Assembly (NCBI RefSeq): GCF_025370785.1
Contig: NZ_JAMXFA010000008.1
Location: 1 to 64,000, forward strand
Source of the DNA: Laspinema olomoucense D3b
GTDB lineage: Bacteria > Cyanobacteriota > Cyanobacteriia > Cyanobacteriales > Laspinemataceae
Length of the DNA: 64,000 bases
Direction: 5' to 3'
Below the pieces are notes generated by a model. That model had not been told where the DNA came from. It searched no databases and saw only the letters and a program-made list of their open reading frames with translations. The translations under genes and the position numbers were made by a program. Shown here in pieces: positions 9,815 through 19,451 of this stretch (the first letter of the stretch is position 1; each line of letters starts with the position of its first letter).

Positions 9815-10682
9815 CGGTTAAGCTTTAATGTTTAGAGTTTAGAAGGTCTGACTTGAGGGAGCCGGTTGTCGGACTTACGCCTCTTTTCTATCTTTCTCTA
9901 TTGAGTAAGCACAGCAGTAGATGAAATCCACCTATCCGATGGACTCAAATCCCCCCTCTTGCGTAAGTCTTCGGGTTTAAACCCCGGGGAATCAATGCCT
10001 ACCCATCGGATTTGGAATGCAAATTCAACTGTTTTAATTTAGCATTCCCATCTGACTCCCTCCAGATTATCCCTCTACAAATCGTGGGAACCCGTTTTTC
10101 CCGTAGGGAGGGACTGACGAGAGCGTGAGGGTTTGTGGTTAAGGGAATTACCCCTACAAAGTGGCGGTTGTTGATAGCCTAGGTCTCAACTCGTCCGAAA
10201 GATTAATTTTTAAAAGTGGGAGTTAAAGTATAAATACTTGAGAGTCTGCTGAAGTTAAGCAGAAAAGGGAGTTTAATCAGGGGACATCCCTAAGTATCAT
10301 TACTTATTTAGGAAGACCCAAATTTTAATTTAACCTCAAATTTTACCCGGAGTCCGGGGATGTTGACCCGGGTAAGCGGTCACTGTGACCCTATCATAGA
10401 GTAAACTCGATGATATCCATCATTAAAATCAATAGTTCCCTCGCTCAACCCCTGCACCCCCCAAAGCCCTGTGTAGATGAGGTTATAAGAAGAAATTAGA
10501 TCACAAATTATTAAGTGTTGTGTAGCACTCTCTTCCTTTTGGGACGGAATAACGATACTCTACTCCCAAGAAGATTAAGAAAACATGAATCTGTTCCAGC
10601 ACTACCCCAGAGCAGTCCTGAAACTTATCAGGTAAGCATCAAGGGCAGACTGTTCATTAACGGCTCATATTAGGAAATGCGG
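9815..10682. other. Long spacer upstream of the CO2-uptake cluster
   Basis: About 870 bp without a supportable gene. It presumably holds the promoter and 5' region of ndhF. I see no clear LysR-type or NdhR site and no terminator hairpin, so I make no regulatory claim. Confidence 0.4.
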
Positions 10683-12542
10683 ATGGCTGATTTACTTTTG
10701 ACAACCGTTTGGTTAGTACCGGGCTATGCCTTACTCGGCACACTTCTGGCGAGCGCTTGGTCACCGGGAATGATCCGAAAAACAGGACCGAGACCCTCGG
10801 GCTATATTAATTTAGTCCTAACATTTTTCGCTTTCAGTCATAGTTTGTTAGCGTTAACGGCAACCTGGAATCAACCGGCGCAACAGATATCTTGGACTTG
10901 GTTGAATGCTGCTGGTTTAAACCTAACCCTAGATTTAAAAATATCTGCCTTGACGGTAGGTGCAATGGCATTAGTCACGGGATTGAATCTGCTGGCGCAG
11001 ATTTTTGCCGTGGGATATATGGAAATGGATTGGGGTTGGGGTCGCTTCTATGCCATGTTGGGAGTATTTGAAGCGGGACTATGCGCCCTGATTTTGTGCA
11101 ATTCCTTATTTTTCACCTATGTCATTTTAGAAATCCTTACCCTGGGCACTTATTTATTAGTGGGATTGTGGTTCTCGCAACCGTTAGTAGTGACGGGTGC
11201 AAGAGATGCTTTTCTAACAAAACGGGTGGGAGATTTAATCCTACTGATGGGGGTAGTGGCTTTATTACCGTTAGCAGGAACCTGGAATTTTGATAAATTA
11301 GCGCAATGGGCGCAAACGGCTCATTTAGATCCAAAAGTCGCTACTTTGTTGGGGTTAGCATTAATTGCGGGACCCTTGGGGAAATGTGCTCAGTTTCCGT
11401 TGCATCTGTGGTTGGATGAGGCGATGGAGGGGCCCATTCCCAGTACGATTTTGCGGAATTCCGTGGTGGTGGCGACTGGGGCCTGGGTGTTGGTTAAATT
11501 ACAGCCGGTGTTGGCAATGTCGGAGATTGCCACGACGACGGCGATTTATATTGGGGCTGTGACAGCAGTAGGGGCTTCCGCGATCTCCATTGCCCAAATT
11601 GATATTAAGCGATCGCTCTCTTACTCGGTGAGTGCATACATGGGTTTAGTGTTTATCGCCGTGGGTACGGGCGAAACTAAAACCGCGCTGATGTTGCTAC
11701 TTGCTCACGCGGTGGCGATGGCACTGTTGATTATGGCTAACGGGGGGATTATCTGGAATACGATTACACAAGACCTCACTCAGTATGGGGGACTGTGGTC
11801 TCGCCGTCCGATTTCGGGTTTGGCATTTCTGGTGGGAGTCGCGGGTTTAGTCGCATTACCTCCATTTGGCGGATTCTGGGCGTTGCTCACAATGGCGGAG
11901 AATCTGTGGCCCACTCACCCGGAGTTGGTGGGGGTGTTGGTGGTGGTGAATGGCTTAACGGCATTTAGTGTGATTCGCGAGTTCGGATTGATTTTCGGGG
12001 GGAAACCGAAACCGATGACGGTGCGATCGCCTGAAGTACATTGGCCGATGGTCTTACCAATGGTGGTTTTAATGGGGGTAACCCTACATATTCCGTTAAT
12101 TTTGATGCAATGGAATCTGCTGCCGGACTGGGCGAACCTGAATATTCCTGTGGCGGGAGTTCTGGTTGGGTCAACGGTAGTCGGGGGTGGATTGGGTGCA
12201 TTCGTTTACATGAGCGATCGCATTCCCAAACCCGTCAAATTTGGTCCCCAATCCGTCCAAGACTTTTTTGCTTACGATTTTTACACCGCTAAGTTGTACA
12301 AACTGACCATTGTATTTGCAGTGGGATTTGTTTCCCAGATTGTCTCCTGGTTTGACCGCTACATTGTCGATGGATTGGTCAATTTAGTCGGCTTATTTAC
12401 CCTCTTTAGTGGCCAGGGGTTAAAATACAATGTTTCCGGCCAAACCCAATTTTATGCCCTGACTATTCTGTCGGGAATTGCTGTGTTAGGGATTTTACTC
12501 GCTTGGCCGTCTTTGTTAAAGATTTTCTTGATTTTTAACTAG
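10683..12542 (+). CDS. ndhF: NAD(P)H dehydrogenase subunit NdhF (CO2-uptake NDH-1 form, probably NdhF4)
   Basis: A large polytopic proton-pumping antiporter-like subunit of the thylakoid NDH-1 complex. It starts MADLLLTTVWLVPGYALLG and has the proton_antipo_M core with GPLGKCAQFPLHLWLDEAMEGP and the long C-terminal lateral helix. Association with NdhD and a CO2 hydration protein shows it is the NdhF3/NdhF4 type, not respiratory NdhF1. I prefer NdhF4 because the partner hydration protein looks like CupB. AGGA at 10672-10675 supports the ATG at 10683 over 10677. Confidence 0.88.
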   Translation: MADLLLTTVWLVPGYALLGTLLASAWSPGMIRKTGPRPSGYINLVLTFFAFSHSLLALTATWNQPAQQISWTWLNAAGLNLTLDLKISALTVGAMALVTGLNLLAQIFAVGYMEMDWGWGRFYAMLGVFEAGLCALILCNSLFFTYVILEILTLGTYLLVGLWFSQPLVVTGARDAFLTKRVGDLILLMGVVALLPLAGTWNFDKLAQWAQTAHLDPKVATLLGLALIAGPLGKCAQFPLHLWLDEAMEGPIPSTILRNSVVVATGAWVLVKLQPVLAMSEIATTTAIYIGAVTAVGASAISIAQIDIKRSLSYSVSAYMGLVFIAVGTGETKTALMLLLAHAVAMALLIMANGGIIWNTITQDLTQYGGLWSRRPISGLAFLVGVAGLVALPPFGGFWALLTMAENLWPTHPELVGVLVVVNGLTAFSVIREFGLIFGGKPKPMTVRSPEVHWPMVLPMVVLMGVTLHIPLILMQWNLLPDWANLNIPVAGVLVGSTVVGGGLGAFVYMSDRIPKPVKFGPQSVQDFFAYDFYTAKLYKLTIVFAVGFVSQIVSWFDRYIVDGLVNLVGLFTLFSGQGLKYNVSGQTQFYALTILSGIAVLGILLAWPSLLKIFLIFN

Positions 12543-12703
12543 CGCCCTCTGGTACAATAGGATGAATGTCATAAGTTCGATATATGGATCAGCCCTCATG
12601 CTTAGTTATTTAACTTTAAGCCGGGGCATCGCCTCATATTTCTAGCTAATCTATCCTGGTACAATTCGCAAATTTAGCGCCTAAAACCCAAACCCGCAAG
12701 TTC

Positions 12704-13429
12704 ATGAGCAATTCCATCAGCCCGACTCAAATTTCCCGCCGCAATTTACTCAAATTCGGAGCAGCAGCGCTGGGGACTAGCGCAGTTACGGCGACCCTTT
12801 CCTGCGTTTCTACCTCTAAAATGCAGGTGAATCAACCCTCGGCGGTTCCGGCCAATTTATCCCCAGATGATGCCTTAAATCTATTAATGGAAGGCAATCA
12901 ACGGTTTGTCAGCGAAAAACGCATCAATCCCCACCAAAGTTTTGGCCGAATGGCAGAAGTAGCAGAACATCAAACTCCCTTTGCGGCGCTTTTGAGTTGT
13001 GCGGATTCGCGAGTCCCGGTTGAGATTGTCTTTGATCAAGGATTTGGGGATTTATTTGTGGTCCGCCAAGCGGGAAATGTGGTGACTCCCGAGGAAACTG
13101 GGAGTTTGGAATTTGGGACGGCTGTTTTGGGTTCAAAGGTCATCATGGTATTAGGTCATGAACGCTGTGGTGCGGTCAAGGCGGCAATTAAAGGGGGTGA
13201 ATTTCCGGGTAAAATTGGCAGCTTAGTGGCAGCGATCGCCCCTGCATTGACAAGTATTGAAGGACAGAATGGTGACCCCCTAGAAAATGGGATCAAAGCT
13301 AATGTTTCTTGGCAAGTCAATCAATTGAAAAAATCTCCAGTAATTTCTGAATTAATCGCCGCCGGGAAATTAAAAATAGTGGGCGGTTACTATGATTTAG
13401 ATACCGGAGAGGTTGAGGTACTCAGTTAA
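12704..13429 (+). CDS. Exported beta-class carbonic anhydrase with Tat signal
   Basis: Catalyses CO2/bicarbonate interconversion. The N-terminus holds a twin-arginine signal (SRRNLLKFGAAALG, about 11-24), so it should be exported to the lumen or periplasm. The catalytic zinc set is visible: Cys in SCADSRVP (with the Asp-Arg dyad), then HERCGA (His and Cys). The 241-residue length fits the family. It lies between ndhF and ndhD on the same strand, which suggests a role in CO2 handling at the NDH-1 CO2-uptake complex, comparable to the EcaB-type enzyme of Synechocystis. Direct partnership is inferred from position only. Confidence 0.88.
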   Translation: MSNSISPTQISRRNLLKFGAAALGTSAVTATLSCVSTSKMQVNQPSAVPANLSPDDALNLLMEGNQRFVSEKRINPHQSFGRMAEVAEHQTPFAALLSCADSRVPVEIVFDQGFGDLFVVRQAGNVVTPEETGSLEFGTAVLGSKVIMVLGHERCGAVKAAIKGGEFPGKIGSLVAAIAPALTSIEGQNGDPLENGIKANVSWQVNQLKKSPVISELIAAGKLKIVGGYYDLDTGEVEVLS

Positions 13430-13492
13430 ACTCTACTTGCCTCGGTGCTTCTATTGTTCATTCACGTTTGAGGAGCTACAAAGGATAACGCC

Positions 13493-15001
13493 ATGCTAAG
13501 TCTATTAATTGGATTACCCCTTTTGGGTGCAGCGATCATTGGATTTTGGCCGTCCAAGGGGTCGCCTACGCAATTACGCAATATTGCCCTGGCAGTCGCC
13601 TTGGGGATTTTAGCTTGGACGGTGGCGATCGCCACTCAGTTTGATTTAGCCTCCCCGGGAATGCAATTCCAAGAAAATTTACCTTGGATTCCCCAGTTAG
13701 GGCTCAACTATAAATTAGGCATTGATGGGTTATCTTTCCCCCTGCTTGCCTTAAGCGCATTTCTCACCTGCATTGCGATTTATGGTCGGGGTGAAACTGT
13801 GGAGCGCCCTCGGCTATATTATCCCCTGATTTTCCTCGTGAATGCCGGAATCACCGGGGCATTTATAGCACAAAATTTGTTATTATTTGTGCTGTTTTAT
13901 GAATTAGAGCTGATTCCTATTTACCTCTTAATTGGAATTTGGGGGGGGCAAAAGCGCGGGTATGCGGCGATGAAATTCCTGATTTATACCGCATTGTCTG
14001 GGATTTTAATATTAGCTGGATTTTTGGGAATAGCCTGGTTAAGCGGGTCCAGCAGCTTTGATATTGGAGCGATTTCCACCCAAAATTTATCCTTAACCAC
14101 CCAACTAATTTTACTGTCTATTCTGGTAGTGGGATTTGGGATTAAAATTCCCCTGGTTCCCTTGCATACTTGGTTGCCCGATGCTTATGTCGAAGCGTCC
14201 CCGTCGGTGGCGATTCTCCTGGGGGGAATTGTGTCTAAATTAGGGACTTATGGATTAATCCGATTTGGGTTGCAACTGTTCCCGGAAACCTGGTCACTCG
14301 TTGGCCCTGTGTTGGCCATTGTTGGGGTGGTTAGTGTCATGTATGGTGCTTTTAGTGCGATCGCTCAAAAGGACATCAAGCGCATGGTTGCCTATAGTTC
14401 CATTGGACACATGGGCTATATTTTAGTTGCTGCCGCCGCCGGAACTCCCCTCAGCTTGCTTGGTGCAGTTACCCAAATGGTCAGTCATGGATTAATCCTA
14501 GCCATTCTCTTTTATATCGTAGGCATCATTGAGCTCAAAATTGGTACTCGCGAACTCGATGTTTTGAATGGATTAATGAATCCTAATCGCGGATTACCGC
14601 TCACCAGTGCCTTCCTAATTTTAGGGGGGATGGCAAGTGCGGGAATTCCCGGATTAGTCGGATTTATTGCGGAATTCATGGTATTTCAAGGCAGTTTTTC
14701 CGTGTTTCCCGTGCAAACTTTACTTTGTATTATTGCCTCGGGTTTAACTGCCGTTTATTTCGCGATTTTAATCAATCGCACCTGTTTCGGGAAGCTGGAT
14801 AATCAGTTGGCATATTATCCGAAAGTATTGGCAGTCGAACGAGTTCCCGCTTTGGTATTGGCGATTACTATTTTTATATTAGGTATTCAACCAGCTTGGT
14901 TAGTGCGGTGGAGTGAACCGACAACTACAGCAATGGTAGCTAATATTACTCCCTCTCATCCCGCGCAAATTGCTCAAAAAGTGAACTATTTCGCACCCTA
15001 A
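13493..15001 (+). CDS. ndhD: NAD(P)H dehydrogenase subunit NdhD (CO2-uptake form, probably NdhD4)
   Basis: A 502-residue polytopic antiporter-like NDH-1 subunit. Diagnostic segments are YELELIPIYLLIGIWGG, GIKIPLVPLHTWLPDAYVEASP (proton channel Glu, His and Lys) and AQKDIKRMVAYSSIGHMGYI. It follows the carbonic anhydrase with a 63-bp gap and an AGGA-type ribosome site. With ndhF and the CO2 hydration protein it forms the distal membrane module of a CO2-converting NDH-1 complex. Confidence 0.9.
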   Translation: MLSLLIGLPLLGAAIIGFWPSKGSPTQLRNIALAVALGILAWTVAIATQFDLASPGMQFQENLPWIPQLGLNYKLGIDGLSFPLLALSAFLTCIAIYGRGETVERPRLYYPLIFLVNAGITGAFIAQNLLLFVLFYELELIPIYLLIGIWGGQKRGYAAMKFLIYTALSGILILAGFLGIAWLSGSSSFDIGAISTQNLSLTTQLILLSILVVGFGIKIPLVPLHTWLPDAYVEASPSVAILLGGIVSKLGTYGLIRFGLQLFPETWSLVGPVLAIVGVVSVMYGAFSAIAQKDIKRMVAYSSIGHMGYILVAAAAGTPLSLLGAVTQMVSHGLILAILFYIVGIIELKIGTRELDVLNGLMNPNRGLPLTSAFLILGGMASAGIPGLVGFIAEFMVFQGSFSVFPVQTLLCIIASGLTAVYFAILINRTCFGKLDNQLAYYPKVLAVERVPALVLAITIFILGIQPAWLVRWSEPTTTAMVANITPSHPAQIAQKVNYFAP

Positions 15002-15020
15002 AATCAATTAGAAACTTGCA

Positions 15021-15075
15021 GGAGTGGGAGCATCTCGCTCCCTTGCTGCACTCGGGAGGGAGACGCTCCCACTCC
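15021..15075. repeat. Long imperfect hairpin repeat
   Basis: GGAGTGGGAGC (15021-15031) pairs with GCTCCCACTCC (15065-15075), and the inner bases (ATCTCGCTCCC with GGGAGGGAGA) extend the stem. This GGGAG/CTCCC-rich palindrome resembles dispersed repeats in filamentous cyanobacteria. It sits between ndhD and the hydration-protein gene, where it could uncouple their expression. Confidence 0.75.
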
Positions 15076-15174
15076 GGCGTTCTGGACTCATCATGATTTA
15101 GACGCGCTATAATTTAGTGAAAAAGCCGCCTTAATTGCCTTTTTTTGACTGTTATTCCAGAAAACCTCTAAACT

Positions 15175-16470
15175 ATGACAACTGCAACTTCCACAAAACT
15201 TCCCCCCTCTACCCATGAATTTGCCGATATTATTCATCGGTTAGAAGCCGGTGGCGCAATGTTGCCGGATAATCCAGAAAATTTGAAGCAAATTATCGGC
15301 ATTTATAAAGCCTACGCTGTACCGATGGACTTTTACTGGCGCGATTTGCTTTATATTGCCCAAGAAGTTTTTTTAGAACCTTTTAACTTTTTCAAATACT
15401 TCCTCCCGAAAGAGTATTTAGAACTGCATAATCACTATGCTGGCGATGATGCAGACTTGCGAATTTGGCGGGGAGAAGCAACAGCACATCCGGAACTCTT
15501 AGCATTTATGGAAAAAGGGGAATTAAACAAAAAACTCCCCCGCTTATTCCATCATTGGTTCCACGATCGCGTTAATATGGAATTTGCCGAAGCCTGTATG
15601 CGAGCGATGTTGTGGCATGGCAGAGATATGGGTTGGGGGAAATTTGATGGCTATCTCGATAGTGACGAGTACAAAGCCAATGCGGATGTCGCGATTAAAG
15701 CCTATTTTCAAGGCAATCCCGTGATGTTGGGACTCTATAAACTGTTTCCCGAAATGTTTTTAGAACAGGTGAGACAACTGTCCTATTATAGTAATTTGGG
15801 ATTGTTCTGGGAAGTGATGGCCCCCGTCTTTTTTGAAATGTCTGATCTCTATGATGAAGGCAAACTCACCACCGTTCCGGAAGCGATGAATTTCCTTGTC
15901 AATGGCATCTTTGCGATCGCGGGACGTCCCATTTACCATCACGTGCATATTCGCGGCAAAGTTTACGAAATTATCCCCAAATCTAAAGGCTTTACCTGGT
16001 TATATGAAGCCGCCTTACCCTACGTGGAAGCCGTGTTTTATCGCACTGCACCTTTCCGAGGCACTAAATCCTATAACGCCCAAGCTAAACAAGTCCCAGA
16101 TGAGCAGAAAGACTTCCATTATGGCATTTTATATGCCGATGTCTTTCCCGTGGGAACGGCAGGAATTCCCCCCACCTTATTAATGCAGGATATGCTGCAT
16201 TTCCTCCCCCCCTATTTGGTGGATTATTATCGCCAATATTGCCGGGGTGAGGATGATATGTTGATTCAGTTGGGAATTAGTTTCCAGCGATCAATGTATT
16301 GTGTCACTTCCGCTGTCATTCAAGCCTTACGGACTGCCTTACTCTATCCCTTAGATGATCCAAATCCGAAGCATTTGATGGCAAATCGTCAGTTTTTTGA
16401 AAGCCAACTCGATCGCTTTAAACGTCCTGAATCCCGGATCCGGGAGATTCAAAGTCAGGATTATCGATAA
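15175..16470 (+). CDS. cupB: NDH-1 CO2 hydration protein (ChpX/CupB type)
   Basis: A soluble 431-residue subunit that joins the NdhD/NdhF module and drives vectorial CO2 to bicarbonate conversion at the thylakoid. Family features recognised from memory: PMDFYWRDLLYIAEQ-like start, HHWFHDRVNMEFAEACMRAM, YYSNLGLFWEVMAPVFFEMSD and GIPPTLLMQDMLHFLP. The AGDDADLRIWRGEATAHPEL insertion and the MGWGKFD segment point to CupB rather than CupA. No cupS-like gene follows on this strand, which also favours CupB. The CupA/CupB choice is an inference. Confidence 0.82.
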   Translation: MTTATSTKLPPSTHEFADIIHRLEAGGAMLPDNPENLKQIIGIYKAYAVPMDFYWRDLLYIAQEVFLEPFNFFKYFLPKEYLELHNHYAGDDADLRIWRGEATAHPELLAFMEKGELNKKLPRLFHHWFHDRVNMEFAEACMRAMLWHGRDMGWGKFDGYLDSDEYKANADVAIKAYFQGNPVMLGLYKLFPEMFLEQVRQLSYYSNLGLFWEVMAPVFFEMSDLYDEGKLTTVPEAMNFLVNGIFAIAGRPIYHHVHIRGKVYEIIPKSKGFTWLYEAALPYVEAVFYRTAPFRGTKSYNAQAKQVPDEQKDFHYGILYADVFPVGTAGIPPTLLMQDMLHFLPPYLVDYYRQYCRGEDDMLIQLGISFQRSMYCVTSAVIQALRTALLYPLDDPNPKHLMANRQFFESQLDRFKRPESRIREIQSQDYR

Positions 16471-16525
16471 AGCTCCAAAGTCACATTGTGAGAGTGTTAA
16501 AATTCTCAGGATGATTTAAACTGCC

Positions 16526-16569
16526 GATAAAATTAAGGGTGCGTCATTTGACGCACCCTTAATTTTATC
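16526..16569. terminator. Bidirectional terminator
   Basis: A perfect 21-bp stem (16526-16546 with 16549-16569; core AAGGGTGCGTCA/TGACGCACCCTT) with A/T-rich ends closes the CO2-uptake cluster. It overlaps the stop of the convergent fasciclin gene and can act in both directions. Confidence 0.9.
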
Positions 16570-16966
16570 CCATTAAAATCACGTTATCAATCACATGAAT
16601 TACCCCATTATCTGCTTCCACATCAGCCATAACAACCGTGGCATTTTTGACTTCAAATCCGCTGGAACAATCTATGGAAATGGGAGACCCTTCCACCGAG
16701 GTAACGGACTTTAATTTTGCTAAATCGGCTTGCATCAATTTACCGGGGACGACATGATAGGTTAAAATTCGGGCTAATTGAGGAATATTTTGTAACAGGG
16801 TGTGAATCGTTCCCGGAGGCAATTTGGCAAAGGCGGCATCGGTGGGAGCAAAAACTGTGAAGGGACCGGGGCTTTTTAAGGTTTCGACTAAACTTGCCGC
16901 CTGCACCGCAGCCACAAGGGTTTTAAAGGAGTCATTGCTGACGGCAATATCCACAATATCGGGCAT
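16565..16966 (-). CDS. Fasciclin-domain protein
   Basis: A 133-residue single FAS1 domain starting directly with [20 protein letters not shown], including the conserved [17 protein letters not shown] and the [11 protein letters not shown] box. There is no signal peptide. It resembles the small cyanobacterial FAS1 proteins (Sll1483 type, from memory). CupS, a partner of CupA, is also a FAS1 protein, but this gene is convergent to the CO2 cluster, so I do not call it CupS. Cell adhesion or complex-binding functions are known for the fold. Confidence 0.88.
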   Translation of the reverse strand: MPDIVDIAVSNDSFKTLVAAVQAASLVETLKSPGPFTVFAPTDAAFAKLPPGTIHTLLQNIPQLARILTYHVVPGKLMQADLAKLKSVTSVEGSPISIDCSSGFEVKNATVVMADVEADNGVIHVIDNVILMG

Positions 16967-17070
16967 AAATTCACCTGGGTTTGTACAAAATGCTTTAAAT
17001 TAATTGTATGATAAAGGGTGAAATTGTAGGGAAGGAATAGAAAAGTTAGGGAAGGGGGAGTTAGGAATAA

Positions 17071-17098
17071 AAAAAACCTCTCAGTGGGGACTGAGAGG
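17071..17098 (-). terminator. Rho-independent terminator for the NACHT gene
   Basis: On the minus strand CCTCTCAGT and ACTGAGAGG (17077-17085 and 17090-17098) form a 9-bp stem with a 4-base loop, followed by a run of T (A-tract at 17069-17076 on the plus strand). It lies downstream of the leftward gene ending at 17286. Confidence 0.8.
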
Positions 17099-17285
17099 AA
17101 TGGAGGAGTGCAGGAGCTACCGGAAAACAGCGAGGGTTCTTCAATAGCTAAAAAATACTGTAACCAGGGGTTATGGAGTCGAGATGACAGCCGGATGACA
17201 TTGGCGTGACAGTTGGGAAACCCCGGGGGCGATCGCCCTCCACGGCTGAGAAGAGGGCATTTGCAGCAAGGGGAAAAAACGGGTC

Positions 17286-19325
17286 CTAACTCTCACTCAG
17301 GCGATCGCGCAATAACTCATGAATAAATCGATACTGCTGCCATCCCACTCGCTGTAAAAATAATCGTTGGCTGACATATTCCAAAAACCGGCTATAGTTC
17401 CACGGAATATCCCCTCGGCGCCACAATATCAACCGCACAATTAAGTGCTTCATCCAGGGAATGCCCGTAATTAGTCCCGCAACTAATCCTAAAATAGGGG
17501 CAGTTGCTCCCATGAAAAACAGCACCGAGAGCAAATACATTACCCAACCTCCCGAAGGGGTGACAGCGGATAAAATTGCCCCAATCAGTTGAAAACTCAG
17601 GAAACCCAGGAGGCAACAACTCACCGAGGCGATCGCCGACTGCCACAGGGTACGGGGGGATGTGGTAGTCAGTTCAATATCTGACGCTTTTAAGGCAATA
17701 ATTCCTCCACAGCTTAAAGCAATAATTCCAAATAATATCCCATAAATTCCTCCCACTTCCCATCCATAAATCAAGGCAAATAACCCAGCATATAGGATAA
17801 TAAAAAGCCCCAACAAGGCAAGGGGATACTGTAACTGTTTCCCCGTGGGTTGCAACCGTAACGCCGGAAGAGATTCCGGGGAAAATATTCGTTGATTCCC
17901 CTCACCCATCACCCCTGAGAGCCAGCGCAACCATAGTTTGGTTTGTTCCGCCGGGGGTTCCGCTTTTCGGGAATAGATAGGTTTCTCCATCTCCCGAGAC
18001 AGTTGCCGCCGAATATAAGCATTAAACACATAGCGCTGACGTTCATCTCTTGTCTTCAGGCGTTTCCAGGAATGAATTAAAATTTCCTCGTAGGCAACCG
18101 TCATCAGATTTAAGAATAAAGGAGTTTTGGCTAATCGGAATAATGTCGGATCAGTTTGGAGATTTTCCCAAAGTTCCCGACTGCGAGAGGCAAGCAAATA
18201 TCTCTCAATTTGATTCATTGTCAAGGGTTGCACTCCGACTGCCGCATACAAGCGTAGACGAGTTTGGCGAAGTTGGTAAGTATCCATCCGGGTACAGAGT
18301 ACCAAGGGCAGTGCCTGTCCATTTTGGCGTCTGGATTGGGCAATCTCTTTTAAACAATGTTCTTGACGCTCACCCTCCAGTTCGTCTAGTCCATCCAGGA
18401 GGGGTAACAAGCGATCCTCTGCCAACAATTCGCGGACGAGCTTCGGGTTAACATTATACTTGCGACAGACTTCTTCCTCGATCCAAGTGAGCAACGGGAT
18501 CTGATCCCGCCAATGTGCTAGATCGAGGACAACCGGCACGGGTTCTAGCTCCTTTTGTCGGGCGCGATCGCATAAGTCCCCGGCTAATTCTAATAACGTT
18601 GTTGTCTTACCCGAACCCGGTGCACCCAGGATTAAGACAATCCCAGCGATCGCACCGACTTCCAAAGCACCCGTTTCCGGGTCCGCACGCACTCCCACCG
18701 CATTCAGCGCCTCTATCCCTGCTTGCTGGGGTGCTGCCACCTTTAACCCCTCCAGAATCCGTTGTTCCGCTTCTATTTTCCGCCTGGGGTGCTTCCCAAT
18801 TTTCACCTCCACATCCCACAAGCGGGGGATATCCTCTGTGAGGGGTTCGCGCACCAAATATCGGTGTACAGCATAATGTAACGACTGCTGCTGTCTGGCG
18901 ATCGCTTCACTTTCAACCGCTGCCAGTAACGCGGAACGCTGGGCGATCGGCGAGGATTGCCAGCCCTGCCACCGTTGCCATATACTCAACACCGTCGGCA
19001 ATCCCGTCCCCAACGCCCACAAAAACACCGATGCAGCACTTAAATTTCCCTGAAAAGCCGGATTGAGGGACTCACTGACGAGGAGGAAATACACCGACAC
19101 TGCCGCAATCAGAGGCAGAACCCCAAACAGCCAAAAACCCCGTTCCACCCTGCCACCGGGTAACCAACAGGTTAAGGCGCATAACAGTCCACATCCGAGG
19201 GTTAAAACCCCCAGCAAAATGCCTAGACTCGGTGGGGACGCCGCCGTGATGGCGATCGCCATACAGAAGAACCCATTCACCAATACCGTCAAAATCAAAA
19301 TGAACGCAGGACTAATTTTTGGCAT
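17286..19325 (-). CDS. Membrane NACHT-type STAND NTPase
   Basis: A 679-residue protein with three or four N-terminal transmembrane helices (about 7-115) and a NACHT NTPase core: Walker A GAPGSGKTT (234-242), Walker B LLPLLDGLDEL (about 306-316) and the sensor CTRMD. A second set of four or five helices lies near 500-640. NACHT proteins oligomerise on ligand binding; in bacteria many act in defence or stress signalling. The flanking membrane parts suggest an effector or sensor in the membrane. It stands alone with its own terminator. Confidence 0.82.
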   Translation of the reverse strand: MPKISPAFILILTVLVNGFFCMAIAITAASPPSLGILLGVLTLGCGLLCALTCWLPGGRVERGFWLFGVLPLIAAVSVYFLLVSESLNPAFQGNLSAASVFLWALGTGLPTVLSIWQRWQGWQSSPIAQRSALLAAVESEAIARQQQSLHYAVHRYLVREPLTEDIPRLWDVEVKIGKHPRRKIEAEQRILEGLKVAAPQQAGIEALNAVGVRADPETGALEVGAIAGIVLILGAPGSGKTTTLLELAGDLCDRARQKELEPVPVVLDLAHWRDQIPLLTWIEEEVCRKYNVNPKLVRELLAEDRLLPLLDGLDELEGERQEHCLKEIAQSRRQNGQALPLVLCTRMDTYQLRQTRLRLYAAVGVQPLTMNQIERYLLASRSRELWENLQTDPTLFRLAKTPLFLNLMTVAYEEILIHSWKRLKTRDERQRYVFNAYIRRQLSREMEKPIYSRKAEPPAEQTKLWLRWLSGVMGEGNQRIFSPESLPALRLQPTGKQLQYPLALLGLFIILYAGLFALIYGWEVGGIYGILFGIIALSCGGIIALKASDIELTTTSPRTLWQSAIASVSCCLLGFLSFQLIGAILSAVTPSGGWVMYLLSVLFFMGATAPILGLVAGLITGIPWMKHLIVRLILWRRGDIPWNYSRFLEYVSQRLFLQRVGWQQYRFIHELLRDRLSES

Positions 19326-19451
19326 GGTAGATGCCTCTGTGCAGGTTATCGATTCTCAATTTACCCTCTTCTTGTCCAATAGTCCTCCCGAAGCAAGGCG
19401 ATCGTCACCCTTAACCTTTCCTAACCTCCCCTTTCGGAGATATTTTGCTTT

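Noticed and set aside
16565-16966. Calling the fasciclin protein CupS
   Set aside because: CupS is a FAS1 protein that accompanies cupA, but this gene is on the opposite strand, convergent, and the hydration protein looks like CupB.
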